From the NCBI RefSeq assembly GCF_003286085.1, contig NW_020825332.1:2005171-2069170 (forward strand): a DNA stretch of 64,000 nucleotides, given 5' to 3'. Position 1 is the first letter of the stretch, and every line of letters starts with the position of its first letter. A program made the position numbers and the translations under genes. The stretch is from Drosophila persimilis (taxonomy: Eukaryota > Arthropoda > Insecta > Diptera > Drosophilidae). The notes under the pieces were generated by a model. That model saw nothing but the letters and a program-made list of their open reading frames with translations. It was not told the origin of the DNA and did no database searches. Positions 1 to 10,047 of the stretch are shown here, in pieces.

Positions 1-1
1 C

Positions 2-313
2 AAGACCGTCCGCCGTGTGATCCGTCGTCGTCGTGACGTGAACGAGCTATCCGCCGAGTACCTGCCCCCTGTGGAGGAGGCCTCTGAGGCTGTTGCCGTC
101 GAGACTCCTTTGGCCGATGATGGATACCGCTACAAGACTGTCCGTCGTGTGATCCGTCGCCGTCGTGATGTCAACGAGCTTTCCGCCGAGTACCTGCCCC
201 CCGTGGAGGAGGCCGCTTCTGCCGTCATCGATGTGCCTGCCGAGCAGACCATCCTGGCCAACGATGGATACCGCTACAAGACCGTCCGCCGCCTGAAGCT
301 CCGTCGCCACTAA
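2..313 (+). CDS. 3' end of a YLPP/GYRYKTVRR repeat protein gene
   Basis: The reading frame is open from base 2 to the TAA at 311-313 (103 codons); the 5' end lies outside the window, so no start is given. The protein is built from a module of about 44 residues seen almost twice: K-T-V-R-R-V-I followed by R-R-R-R-D-V-N-E-L, then S-A-E-Y-L-P-P-V-E-E-A, an Ala/Val-rich acidic spacer, and D-G-Y-R-Y. It ends in a last K-T-V-R-R-L-K-L-R-R-H. The two copies are also very similar as DNA, which points to internal duplication. Strongly basic and Tyr/Pro motifs of this kind occur in Drosophila families of small secreted, cuticle-associated or mucin-like proteins that sit in clusters near Connectin. That family assignment is from memory and is tentative. 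No catalytic motif is seen. Confidence 0.75.
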   Translation, partial: KTVRRVIRRRRDVNELSAEYLPPVEEASEAVAVETPLADDGYRYKTVRRVIRRRRDVNELSAEYLPPVEEAASAVIDVPAEQTILANDGYRYKTVRRLKLRRH

Positions 314-456
314 ACCGCCACCAGTCGAACACCCACCGCACAGCATTTGAGAATGTCAGGGATGGGATATCCTACCCCGAAGTCCTTCCGTTGAAATCTC
401 ATCGCATAATGAAATCTAACCATAAGTCGAGCGTATTAGTACAAAAACGAATTAAC

Positions 457-462
457 AATAAA
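457..462 (+). terminator. poly(A) signal of the YLPP-repeat gene
   Basis: AATAAA lies 144 bases after the stop codon and is followed by a T-rich stretch. It is the only canonical signal in the short 3' region and a likely mRNA end. Confidence 0.6.
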
Positions 463-556
463 ATTTTTTTTCAAAAACAATCTGCCTGCCCCTTTTAACT
501 GACTCTTGGCCGTGCTCTGCGCCCTTTTCCCTGAATGGAAGAGAGAGAGAGTTCGT

Positions 557-604
557 CTTATCTTATCTCTGTCGGATAAGGTGCAAAGATAAGTTGATAA
601 GATA
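557..604. promoter_or_regulatory. cluster of GATA-factor motifs
   Basis: Six GATA motifs fall within 48 bases: TTATC at 558-562 and CTTATC at 562-567 (GATAAG/GATAA on the minus strand), then GATAAG at 575-580, 588-593 and 596-601, and an overlapping GATA at 601-604. The cluster lies between the end of the upstream gene and the ATG at 795 of the small membrane-protein gene, so it is placed as a promoter or proximal enhancer of the latter. In Drosophila, GATA factors of the Serpent/Pannier/GATAe group use such sites in midgut, fat body and blood cells. The motif count is seen directly; the tissue is an inference. Confidence 0.55.
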
Positions 605-794
605 CGAGCACCTGCCTGCCTGCCTGCCTGCCTGCGCTGACGCTCAATGCAATCACGCACACAGGTTTTTAGTTCCACTTTGGAGTTGCAGACGTGCGCG
701 TTACAAACTTGGCTAACAGCTAAAAGCAGAGACTGCAAGGAAGTTTTTTTGAGTGAACGAAAACGAGCGACGGAAACGAAAACGAAAACAAAAA

Positions 795-840
795 ATGAAG
801 TTGGCTAAGAAGTGCTCCACCTACTTGGTGATATGCCTGG
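795..840 (+). CDS. exon 1 of the small membrane-protein gene
   Basis: It encodes residues 1-15 (start of the signal peptide) and ends one base into codon 16. The ATG follows an A-rich leader (AAACAAAAAATG), a good Drosophila start context. The donor is GTAAAG at 841. Confidence 0.8.
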
Positions 841-2734
841 GTAAAGTTCTGCTCTGAATATGGGGCTCAACTTTTGAGATGCTCCTCCTCCTCCTCCTCC
901 TCCTATCTTGAAGAAGCCCGTGTGTGCAGTAACCGACCCCTGCATCATAACAGCGATATAGTAGTGGCATTACACTCAAGTGTATCCGCAGCAAGGGGGC
1001 AGTGGGAGTGGCCATGGCAGTGCAGTGTTGAAAAGGGAGAGGTAGAGGATGTAATGACCTAACTCCGACCATTGGAGACTTTAACGATGACTAACTGAGG
1101 ACCAGGCACAGCCCCCGCCCCGGAGTGTGTCATAGCACACAGCACGGTTGGGCCAGTGGAGACTTTTGCCCAAGAAAACTCGACAAATATGTGTGCTCTT
1201 ATCGGGGGTTGCCGATAAGCAGCCGAGATTACTCATTGTTGCCCCATTCCCCACCAAACGAATGTATTTCATGGCACACAAATTCCCATCTTTGTGACAT
1301 TCTCAAATATTCAAATTTTACAAATTGCTACATTGCTGCAATGAACTCTGATTTGAATATTCGGCATTTAATCATTTGCAAAACATTTTCATTGAATGCA
1401 TTAAATTTTGATTAGGCCCGAAAGTACAATGTTCACCAACACTAATACTAATACTAATACTATGCCGGAAGTGGCAAAAGCCTCTGTAATTATTTCGCAT
1501 ATAAATTATGGAATCGAATATGTTGCTAACAAAAAAAAAAAAAAGTATAAACCAGCAGCAAAAGCAACAATTAATTTTGGTTAGCGGCTGGCCAAAGAGA
1601 TTTGGTTTACAGTTTCCAGTTTTTCCCCACTTCCCAGTCGCTGTCCCTGGCCCTGGCCCTGGCCCAATCGAATCCCGCTGGAAATCAATACAGTGGACAC
1701 ACAGTACAGAACATTTTCCATATCAACTAACAAACGAAATCCGTTTAAAATTTCATGCCAAAGCAAACATACAAAATATTAATTAAAAATACATTTTAAT
1801 AATTTTACGTGAAATCGAGTCCGACATCCGCAATGGTACGAACAATGGGGGGATAAAATGCTCGTACAAATTCGTATGCCAAACGCATGTTCCCCCCCTT
1901 CTATTTGCCAATGGATGAGCTCAGATATTCGTGTATCATCAATGATTGGCGCGCGCGCCAGAAACAGATATTATTTCTTTTCGTTCTTTGCGGCTTTGTT
2001 GCTAAATATTTTCTCAATAATTAATTGTTAATATCTTAACAAGTCTTCGGGCAGCAACAATAGATAGATCTATATGATGAATGGTGAACGGTGGTGCGGT
2101 GGTGCGGTGGTGGTGTTTTTTCAATGAGTTCCGTTCCGTGCGGTCCGTTGATGGATGCCTCAAAGCCACACAGCTGGTGGCTGACCACACACAGCGCGCG
2201 TTCTTCAAATAAATATGTATTCTGCGACTTAGACTTGAATTGTTAACATGGTCGAGTGGCTCTTGTACAAAGTTTTAAATATATTTTTTATGGATTTGCT
2301 TCTTTGCAGTTTTGCTGGCCTGCTGCTTGGAGGAGACGGAGGCCACGCGACGCGTTAACCGCGGTCGACGCACCCTCACCCGCAGATACTTCAGTGAGTC
2401 ACCGTCACCTTTAGATGGATAACGGATGGCTGATTGCTAACCCTATTTCCTCTCTCTCTCTCTCTCTCTCTCCTTCCCTGCAGATGGCCTTGCCATACCC
2501 GGCTGGGCCATGATCATCTGCGTGGCCCTCGGCGAGCTGATTGTGGGCGGAGCTCTGTACTTCATCATGAAGAAGCTGATTCTGGACAAGGAACCCGACG
2601 AGACGGCCACCTCGTATACGCCGGCTGCCACCACCTACACCCCGGCTGCCACCACCTACACCCCGGCCCAGACGCACGAGCCGGCCGCTGCCACGCCCAG
2701 CCCACCCCCAACGCATGCCACGACCATTGCCTGA
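795..2734 (+). CDS. small secreted/single-pass membrane protein gene, 3 exons
   Basis: Coding exons 795-840, 2310-2393 and 2484-2734 join in frame (46+84+251 nt) into 126 codons plus TGA. Donors GTAAAG and GTGAGT and acceptors TTTGCAG and CCTGCAG are all canonical. The protein starts with a lysine-containing signal peptide (about residues 1-27, hydrophobic core L-V-I-C-L-V-L-L-A-C-C). An Arg-rich segment follows (about 28-43), then a hydrophobic span (about 48-70: W-A-M-I-I-C-V-A-L-G-E-L-I-V-G-G-A-L-Y-F-I-M) ending in K-K, and a Thr/Pro/Ala-rich tail with Y-T-P-A-A-T-T repeated. The layout fits a type I membrane protein with an O-glycosylatable or disordered tail. A dibasic or tetrabasic site before the membrane span could be cleaved. 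I do not recognise the gene and assign no function. Confidence 0.85.
841..2309 (+). other. intron 1 of the small membrane-protein gene
   Basis: This 1469-base non-coding intron holds a TCC/CTC repeat near 880-903, a short ACTAAT array at 1440-1462, a CCCTGG repeat near 1645-1664, a palindromic GGCGCGCGCGCC at 1948-1959 and AT-rich sequence. No convincing gene is seen in it. Confidence 0.7.
2310..2393 (+). CDS. exon 2 of the small membrane-protein gene
   Basis: It completes the signal peptide and carries the Arg-rich segment (R-R-V-N-R-G-R-R-T-L-T-R-R). It starts after TTCTTTGCAG and ends at TTCA before GTGAGT. The intron that follows is only 90 bases long. Confidence 0.8.
2450..2472 (+). repeat. 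(CT)n forming the pyrimidine tract of a short intron
   Basis: About 11 CT units sit between a good branch-point word (TGCTAAC at 2435-2441) and the acceptor CCTTCCCTGCAG at 2472-2483. The microsatellite therefore serves as most of the polypyrimidine tract. Confidence 0.8.
2484..2734 (+). CDS. exon 3 of the small membrane-protein gene
   Basis: It encodes the transmembrane span and the Thr/Pro/Ala-rich C-terminal tail, ending in TGA at 2732-2734. The tail holds three near-identical T-Y-T-P-A units encoded by an 18-base tandem repeat at about 2620-2670. Confidence 0.85.
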
Positions 2735-2936
2735 AGAGCAGTGTCTCCAGCCACGGCCACAGCCGGAAGTAGTCCATAGTCCACCCATAGCTCTTAGTGA
2801 TTCAACCCAATCCAATTCAATTCGATTCAATTCAAGCCATAACCTAGCATTATTGTCATCAAATCTGCATAAAGCCAGAGCACACATTGTGCTGAGCCCT
2901 TTGATTACCTTCATTTTCGAATAAGCATTTGTTACA

Positions 2937-2942
2937 AATAAA
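2937..2942 (+). terminator. poly(A) signal of the small membrane-protein gene
   Basis: AATAAA lies about 200 bases after the TGA, giving a short 3' UTR. Confidence 0.6.
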
Positions 2943-3057
2943 AGGCCAATCAAAACTAGTTCAGAACCACCCAAAACGTCTGTGAAACGATCATTTGGTG
3001 GGGTGATAGCATTTTATTGCACCGGCTACCCATCTCTGCACACGTTTCCGATCTAGT

Positions 3058-3420
3058 TTAACCGCTGTCTGGCACCACACGACGCGCTTGAAGCTTCTGC
3101 CTCGGTCCAAACTGGTTTTTCAGGTCGCTATTTATGTGGCCTACAGCAGGGCTGAAATCTTGCACCTCACATGGGAGGCTGTGCCAATTCATTGCATACT
3201 TTTCAGCGGAATTCAGAGAGTGATGCCCACTTGGCTTGTTTCCGGCTAGATAGATGCGTACACTCAGACGAAAAAGCCCTGAAATTTTAATATATATGTT
3301 TACTTCGATAGTGGAACCGTAGAAAGAAAGATGATCCGGCAAGCGCATGACAATTTGGACATTCTTTGTCCATAGCACCAATCAGCAATTTTGGATGAGC
3401 GAAATATTCATATTCGAACG
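3058..3420 (-). mobile_element. decayed Helitron-type fragment A
   Basis: On the minus strand, bases around 3341-3371 translate to D-K-E-C-P-N-C-H-A-L. This Cys-x2-Cys-x-A-L signature is familiar from the N-terminal part of Helitron/Helentron Rep-helicase proteins. The same stretch is preceded by F-A-H-P-K (near 3385-3405). It matches copies near 10.95 kb and 23.55 kb at the DNA level. The 107-codon open frame at 3058-3381 is in another frame, so the coding capacity is broken. Only a short piece of the element is recognisable, and its ends are not defined. Confidence 0.6.
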
Positions 3421-5141
3421 CTCGAATGCAGGCGTTATCGGCCGTTTTCTCTGTGAGTGTCTCCGTTCCTATTGTCTTTGTTGATTTCGTTCATCGCGCG
3501 CTTCTTGCGCTCGCTAGTGCGACATGCTCACATGCACATTTTCGTTATCTTGTGGGATTCGTTTGTCTGTTCCTTCTGCACTACTATTTCGCATGTTTCT
3601 TGCTTTATTTGTTCGACGACAAATTAACCAATTGCTGTTCTAACTGATGACGTTATGCAAACCTATCCTTTGTGATAGGAAGGGGAAAAATAGTTATACA
3701 ATATACAAAAACAATTTCATAAGACTCGGTAGAGTCGTTTGGGTGTTTTGAGGAGTTTGAAAGTGTTCGAGAATCGAGGTGTTTTTGGGAAAGGCAAGCA
3801 GTTCCCTTGGAGGTACGCCATGGACGCCTCTTAGAGGCTTCTTTCAGTGATGCCAACACCGGGACGCCCAGGGATCTTCTCCTTGCCTGTGAGAGAGCCG
3901 GGCAGTTGTTCCAGGGTTTCGTTTTCATCCACCGAATTCATCGCATTTTCTACAACTGTATCTGTTGGTGATTCCTAGTTTGACTGTGAGTATTCCCATT
4001 AACATTTGGCAGTCCTTCGTGGTAGATGGCTGTAAGTAAGTGACTGAGGTTTCCATTGCATTAAATTAAATATAGTTTCTAAACATATCATATTTGGATT
4101 AAATATAGGGCCGTATAATGAGTACTTTTTAATACATTTATGTTTAAATCAAAGTGAATTCTACATACTAACTATTTTTGTACTTATAAAACCCGAATAT
4201 TTTATTCAAATCTACGAGACTTTAGAAGCTGGATCAGTTTGGACCATAATTATTATAGCCAGAATGAACAAACCCTTTTGCAGTGGCTGCATTCTCTCAC
4301 TCTCTCTCCCACGCGCCTATGCATTGTCTCTATCTCTCTCTATTTCACTCTTGATCGTGCAGTGTGCGCCCCATGTAGGAGGGGAGCGAGATGTAACGCT
4401 TGGTGACGCTTTGAGAAACGAAAGAGAGAGAGACAGATGTAGCGTATATGTAGATGTAACAAATCAATTCTTCCCCTTTACGAGCAACGATATCAAAAAG
4501 AGAGAGAAGGAAAAGGAAAGAGGCAGTCTTCGGCTTCGATACAAATTCCAACGCTTATCGTAATCAAACATAATCAAGCGTATATATATAGTAAGCGTAA
4601 GTACCGGGTGAGTACCGTGTGCAAGGGACTGCCAGTGGCATAGCTACGTGGGGAAAGACGTTGCGGCGCATCGGTGCCCTGGACTCTGACCAGCAAACTT
4701 CCAGAGAATACATGGGAATCCAACATGTTTCTATGTTTGTTCGCTGGACTAGATGGTCCTGTATCTAGGATGTATCTAGCAGTATATAAGGATGATATAT
4801 CTGCAAAAAAGCTTTGTTTTTATGATATAACTAAAAGGCTTTATTTAGTAGTTCTCTAGAGTTTCAGTACAGATGATCGTAGTCAAGCAGAAAGTATAAG
4901 CGACAGGGCAAGTAGACCTCTATTGATAGGAATATATTATAAAGAATAGAACAGATAACCCTGACCAAACCCATCTACATTAGAGGAACAGCAACAGTTA
5001 GAGCAAGCAGGTTATCCTTGCCGCATTGGCTGTTCCTTTACCCCACGCTTGAGAGGCTTACGATTCGGTGGCTATGTCTGAAGAAGAAACGTGACAGTAG
5101 GACTACGTAACCACTACGTCCCTAAATTCGAAATTGTACAT

Positions 5142-5324
5142 TTATCCACTCATCCTCCTTGCTGTGTTATCGTACCATGCAGCATCGCCCCAATTCAGAA
5201 CACTTTCGATCTCAAGGTGTCCAACCAAATTAGCAATGCATTCATCATAATATGGCCATGCCTCCTTCAGCCAATGAGAATGCAGCCGAAACATATCCCA
5301 ATGATATCTCCAGAAAATGCACAC
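5142..5324 (-). other. unidentified short ORF
   Basis: A 60-residue open frame encodes a protein of balanced, non-repetitive composition, rich in Trp, His and Tyr (H-S-H-W-L-K-E-A-W-P-Y-Y-D-E-C is typical). That is unlike the low-complexity shadow frames around it. The frame is open upstream for only a few more codons and has no obvious splice partner. It may be the relic of a transposon or gene, or chance. I do not recognise the family. Confidence 0.25.
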
Positions 5325-6668
5325 CAGTCCTCTGCCCAGCGATTGATGGGTACGAAGTTTACTTTTATATTACGAACTTCCGCTTAACGAAGTTTTCTAC
5401 ACAAGGAATTTATTTCCAGGGCACTTTTGCGTATAACCAAACCCCCTTGAGTATCGCTGTATGGAAGTTCGACTGTAGCTGTAATTACATCGACTCATCA
5501 CCGCATCGCGGAAATTGTTGTGTCATCGCTTTGAGGCAGCTCCCTGCAGCGTCCCCCCACTCGGAGGCCCCTTATGACCTCATGAGCTCATAGCACGATG
5601 GGGCATTCATAACTGCATCAATCAATGAGCACGAAGCATTAACTCTGTTAGCTGTCGCTGACAAAAGCATATCTGCAGGAGTGCAGGAGCCCCCATCCCT
5701 TCGCTGCCCAGCGATTAATGCCCCATCTACGGTCTCGCAACACCCAAAGCTATGTCTACCCGTCGAGCACTTGTAGGCATTTCTCCGCCAGCGATGAATC
5801 AAAACACATACATATTCCAAGTGAAAATGAAACAATCGAATCCTTTTGTGGAGCTCAAGTGAAGAGATGCACAGAAAGGAGCGACGGATGGCCAGGAGCC
5901 TGATTCAAGGAAAGAGTTTGCTTGGACCAGCACCCTACAAAGTTTCCTGGTTTTCCGTGTGCATGTCTCCTGGCTACCGAATAGTTTCTTCATCGGCTTT
6001 AAGTATCGGGTATGATATATGTATATCTCTAAGAACCGATACTAAATGTTTTCTGGAAGGTTCTATAAATGGGAGGCGCCATTCAATTTACCTGAAGATT
6101 CAGGAATTCTAGTGTTCTCGGTAACGACGAAGACTGCACTTGATTATCTATTGGCTTTCTCTTTGGGCGATCCGGCAATTGAGCCGTTTTCCCTGGCCGA
6201 AATTGCTTTGTATTTATATCTACGAGTAGTGCTATATCGCTGACTGATTCGCAGGCCCTTGAGAGTGGGGGCGTGGAGCGTGGGGCGTGGAGCACTCGAA
6301 GCGTGCTCTTCTCTTCGCTTTGGCGCTGACAAATCGAAATTTATTATAAACGCAATTGAAAAATCCCCAACGCGGCAGGCACTTGAGCCAAAGTCCTGAG
6401 AGTCCTAAGCCCTGAGCCAGAGCCAGAGACGGTACAAGTCCGGCGGCGGAGACGAGCGAAGGGGGCCTGGAAGCCAAGTAGCTGTAAATGCCAACAATTG
6501 CCGCAGGCAAAAGCTCCCAGCTCCAGCTCCAGCTCCAGCAAAGCGACACACAAGATGGGGCAGGCACGAAGCGGCAGCATAACCAAAGCGGATTCCAAAA
6601 TTGACACAAAACAGACAAAAAGCAAATCGTTTAGGCATCGAGTTCGAGGATGAGGACAAGGATGTGTC

Positions 6669-6710
<42 letters not shown>

Positions 6711-7039
6711 CTGTGTGTGCATGCAGCGGGGCTGTCGAACGAATTTTGTGCAACGGAGCCCCACTCTGATCCCGGAATGCGATGGAAAGCCAGCCGGCTG
6801 AAGGATACTTTGGTTTGGCATAACAAAGCCACACAAAAGAGTTGCTCCTGCAAGCAGTTGCAAGCAGTTCTAGGCAGCACCAGAAGCAGCTGGCTTGTTC
6901 CCGAAACCATTTTCGCCTTGAATGTCGACGGTTCTGTACAATTTTATGGGTCAACTCTTGGGTAACTCTTCTCTCTGTGTGTGGGGGATTAGGCTGCGGA
7001 ATTTGCAGCACAAATAACTTGAGAGAGTGGGAGACTGTT

Positions 7040-7060
7040 GGGGGGGGGGGGGGGGGGGGG
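7040..7060. repeat. poly-G tract of 21 bases
   Basis: An uninterrupted G run, in intergenic DNA upstream of Rh50. Confidence 0.9.
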
Positions 7061-9003
7061 TGTTCAAGTTCAAGTTTATCAACATATCGTCAACGTTGTT
7101 GTCCCGTTGTTGTCCCGTTGTTCCGTTGTCCGACCAACAGTAGCTCATATTTATTTATGGCTCAGAGCATCCACTCGAGCAGCCATACGAGTGTGCCTGG
7201 ACTCCGACTCCGGCTGGTCACAACTTGAATGAATTTCCGAAAAGGAGCCAGGACTACATCGGGGGCTTGGTGGACTGGGGAACTGGGGGTCTTGCGGGTT
7301 GAGTGTGCATCTTCACAGGGCGGCTGACAGTTTGGCAGCCGATTCACAATGTTATCAAATTTTTGGTTCCCCCCCTCCCCACCGCTCACTGAATATATGT
7401 ATCTGTATCTGTAGCTCCCTCTCTCTGCTCTTGCTGGGGATTTAGACATGTACACTTGTTGTAAACAACAACATTAACAAGGGTTTGCCAAACGATTGAG
7501 GCTTTAAGGGGTGGAGGGTGGAGGGGGGGAGGAGGAGAGGGGACACACTCATAAGCATTCATTGGAAATCCTTTTCGATTTATTTGCGTATTCAAACGGA
7601 AACATTTAAAGTGATTGCGGATGCAAATTTCCCTCCCCCACACCCCACACCCCACACTCACCCTCCCCCACCCCCACCACCAAGTAGGCAGCAGCCACAC
7701 AGCCACAGTAAAATTGCTCTGATGTAGTACCTTTCTTTCCTTTCCTTCCCTTCCCTTCCCTTTCTTTACTTTCCTTTCCTTCCCTGGTTTTCCTGTTTTT
7801 TTCTTTTTTTTTCTTGGGTGTTGTTGTGTGTGGATTTTCCAAGATCTGAGCGCGTGCCTGGCAACATTTGCGGTCTTTGCGCAAGCTTCACACATTTTCT
7901 TGTGTGTGCCGGGGCCCAATTTTCTTCATGCCTTTATTTTCCCTTTCTTTCTTTCTTTCTTTCTTTCGGCCATGAGAATTTCAATTTTCACACAGGTGCT
8001 CGAATAAATATCAATCATACGCCCCAATGGCCTCCCGCCCAGCGCTTTTTATAATTTTCAATGATATTTGCTTAAACAATTAGTTAAATGCTCTCCCATT
8101 CCCCAAGGGGTGGGGGGGGGGGGGGGTTCCACTTACAGTTCGAGATCTATGGGTGGGCAATCCGTATCTCCAAGCCATCTCCAATTGAATTGAATAGCTC
8201 ACCCCCTCCTCCACCCTCTCTGGGGGGGCTCTGGCGCTGATCCAAACATTTCAAAGCTTTGGGGGCTTTTGGCACGAATGTGCGACTATTCCGCTTTATT
8301 GGCTTCGCACTAAACCACTAAAAAAAAGCCTGTTAATGAGTCGAAATTGTTTGCTAAGAGCCGTCCCGCCCCAGCAACGCCGCAAGCCCACCCCCTCGGA
8401 TCAATGACGGGGCGCGATGATCGCGCGGATCGAGTCAGCTGCTCCACTTGTACTGTAGTTTATTTTATGGCCATTTGTTACTGCCCCACTGACAGCGCGT
8501 TAATTGCTCGCCAGCTGCCGTTTGAGCAGGCGCTGCCACACGCCTAATCCGTATCATTCGCAACCCGAATCGGCACCAAGTACGCCTACGAGTGGGGTGC
8601 ATCTTCCCGATTCGCTTGTCGAGTGCCGGCCACTTGACCGGCTGCCTGAGATTGCGCGCTTATCAGGCTCTTGGGCATTCCTTCTAAATGGGTTAAACGA
8701 TGGTTAAAGCCAGACCAACAGCAACAGCAACAGCAACAGCAGCCGATAAATATCATTTAACTTGCAGCCACTTTCACTGGGGCGTTTATGCAAATCGTTC
8801 CGTTCGCCTAAGACTACGGAATACGGACTACAAAATGCAGTCCGGTCTGGGGAATAAATTTGTAACGAATTACCAATCAATTGACCAAAGAAACAAACAA
8901 ATAAACCGAATCCCAGACTGCAGACTGCAGACTGCAGACTGTAGAGCCGGGCGGGGAGGGGCAGTGTGGAGACCACAAAGAGGTCTGAGGCTGCCTTTTG
9001 GGA

Positions 9004-9030
9004 GGGGGGGGGGGGGGGGGGGGGGGGGGG
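9004..9030. repeat. poly-G tract of 27 bases
   Basis: An uninterrupted G run, preceded by a GACTGCA triple repeat at 8918-8940. Confidence 0.9.
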
Positions 9031-9828
9031 AAGAGGCCGTATAGTTTGTAAAACGATTTGGAATTGAAATTGCAATGCAACGAAAATAAGAACAATTTAA
9101 ATTAAATGGAACCCACAACGAATCGGCTCCACGGGGGCGGCTCTGTGAATAATTCAGCACGAGTGGCATGAATACTCGTTGTAAGCAGCAGCAGAAGCAG
9201 CAAAAGCAGCACCACCAGCAGCAGCAAATTAAATCAAATAGTTATATCATGCGAATAAATCGCTGTGCTGTGGATATCGCACATACGCCCCGTTGACCGC
9301 ACAAAGCAACCGCGATTCTGCTTCTGCTGCTGCTGCTGCTGCTGTCCGAAACGGGAACGAGACCCTCCAGAAGCTACTTACACGCCACGCTCATCGCTCT
9401 GGGCATCAGTACGCGCTCCGTGCTCAGCCGCAGCAGATCGTGAATGTGAACGTGGTCTCCGGGTGCAGCTTCTTCGCCTCCTGCCTCCTGCCTACTGCCT
9501 TCTGCGCCGCCTGCCTCGCGTGTGTGTCTGTGTGAGACAGATAGATAGATATAACTAAAAAGCGCACAAATATTTGCACACACCAGCGGAGAGGGAGGAG
9601 GAGTCGACACTCTGCCGCAGCATCGACTTCCTGTCTGGGCCACTTACGGCTTCTAAATCCCATCCCCAACACACTGCCCGGCCGTACACGTGCTGCAACG
9701 ACTGCGGCGTGGATTTGAGAGCAAAAACTCCGACTCCAACTCCAACTCCGACACCGACTGCGATTCCGGCTCTGACTCCGCTCCGACTCGGCTCCGACTC
9801 CTGCCTCAGCCAGCGGCTTCTTCATTGG

Positions 9829-9851
9829 TTTTTTTTTTTTTTTGTTGCTAG
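9829..9851 (+). promoter_or_regulatory. likely 3' splice site of a non-coding Rh50 leader intron
   Basis: A run of T (about 9829-9843) followed by GTTGCTAG makes a strong polypyrimidine tract and AG only 27 bases before the Rh50 ATG. It suggests that the first coding exon starts at 9852 and that an untranslated exon lies further upstream. Not proven from sequence alone. Confidence 0.5.
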
Positions 9852-9878
9852 TGGAACTCCTGTGCCCCTGCCACGGCC

Positions 9879-10047
9879 ATGCATTCGCCGGCTGCCAAAG
9901 TGTCGGGCTACATTGTCCTGATGATTGTGCAAATAATTTTCCTGGTCCTATTCTGGCTGTTCGTGCGTTACGAGAAGGCGGCAATGCCGCCGGCACTCGG
10001 CGCTGAAGACGCTGGATCAGCAAACGAACACGTTTCGAAATATCCGC
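9879..10047 (+). CDS. Rh50: Rh50 coding exon 1
   Basis: Residues 1-56 plus one base. It carries the first hydrophobic span (Y-I-V-L-M-I-V-Q-I-I-F-L-V-L-F-W-L-F-V) and a loop ending E-H-V-S-K-Y-P. The donor GTGAGT is followed by a CCACCCTGC tandem repeat at about 10099-10137. Confidence 0.95.

Larger units (their letters stand above)
3421..9828. other. intergenic region, no confident gene
   Basis: The block 3421-6340 is less repeat-rich, with irregular short ORFs and GAGAG-rich stretches (4290-4520). It reads like decayed transposon or unique intergenic DNA; a possible TATA word (GTATATAAGG) lies at 4780-4789. From 6340 on, simple repeats dominate: a CCAGCT run near 6510-6538, CA at 6670-6708, poly-G at 7040-7060, A/G- and T/C-rich tracts at 7500-7970, poly-G at 9004-9030 and CAG/CTG at 9185-9340. 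The sequence just before Rh50 (9540-9828) may contain its non-coding first exon or promoter, but I cannot place either. Confidence 0.5.

Noticed and set aside
4122..4141. 20-base identity (GTACTTTTTAATACATTTAT) with 62753-62772
   Set aside because: AT-rich and without any similarity in the flanks, so chance is the simplest explanation.
6344..7011. Long minus-strand open frames of about 125-190 codons in several frames
   Set aside because: They are translations of CA/GT repeats and CCAGCT-type tracts, overlap each other in all frames, and have no splice or domain evidence.
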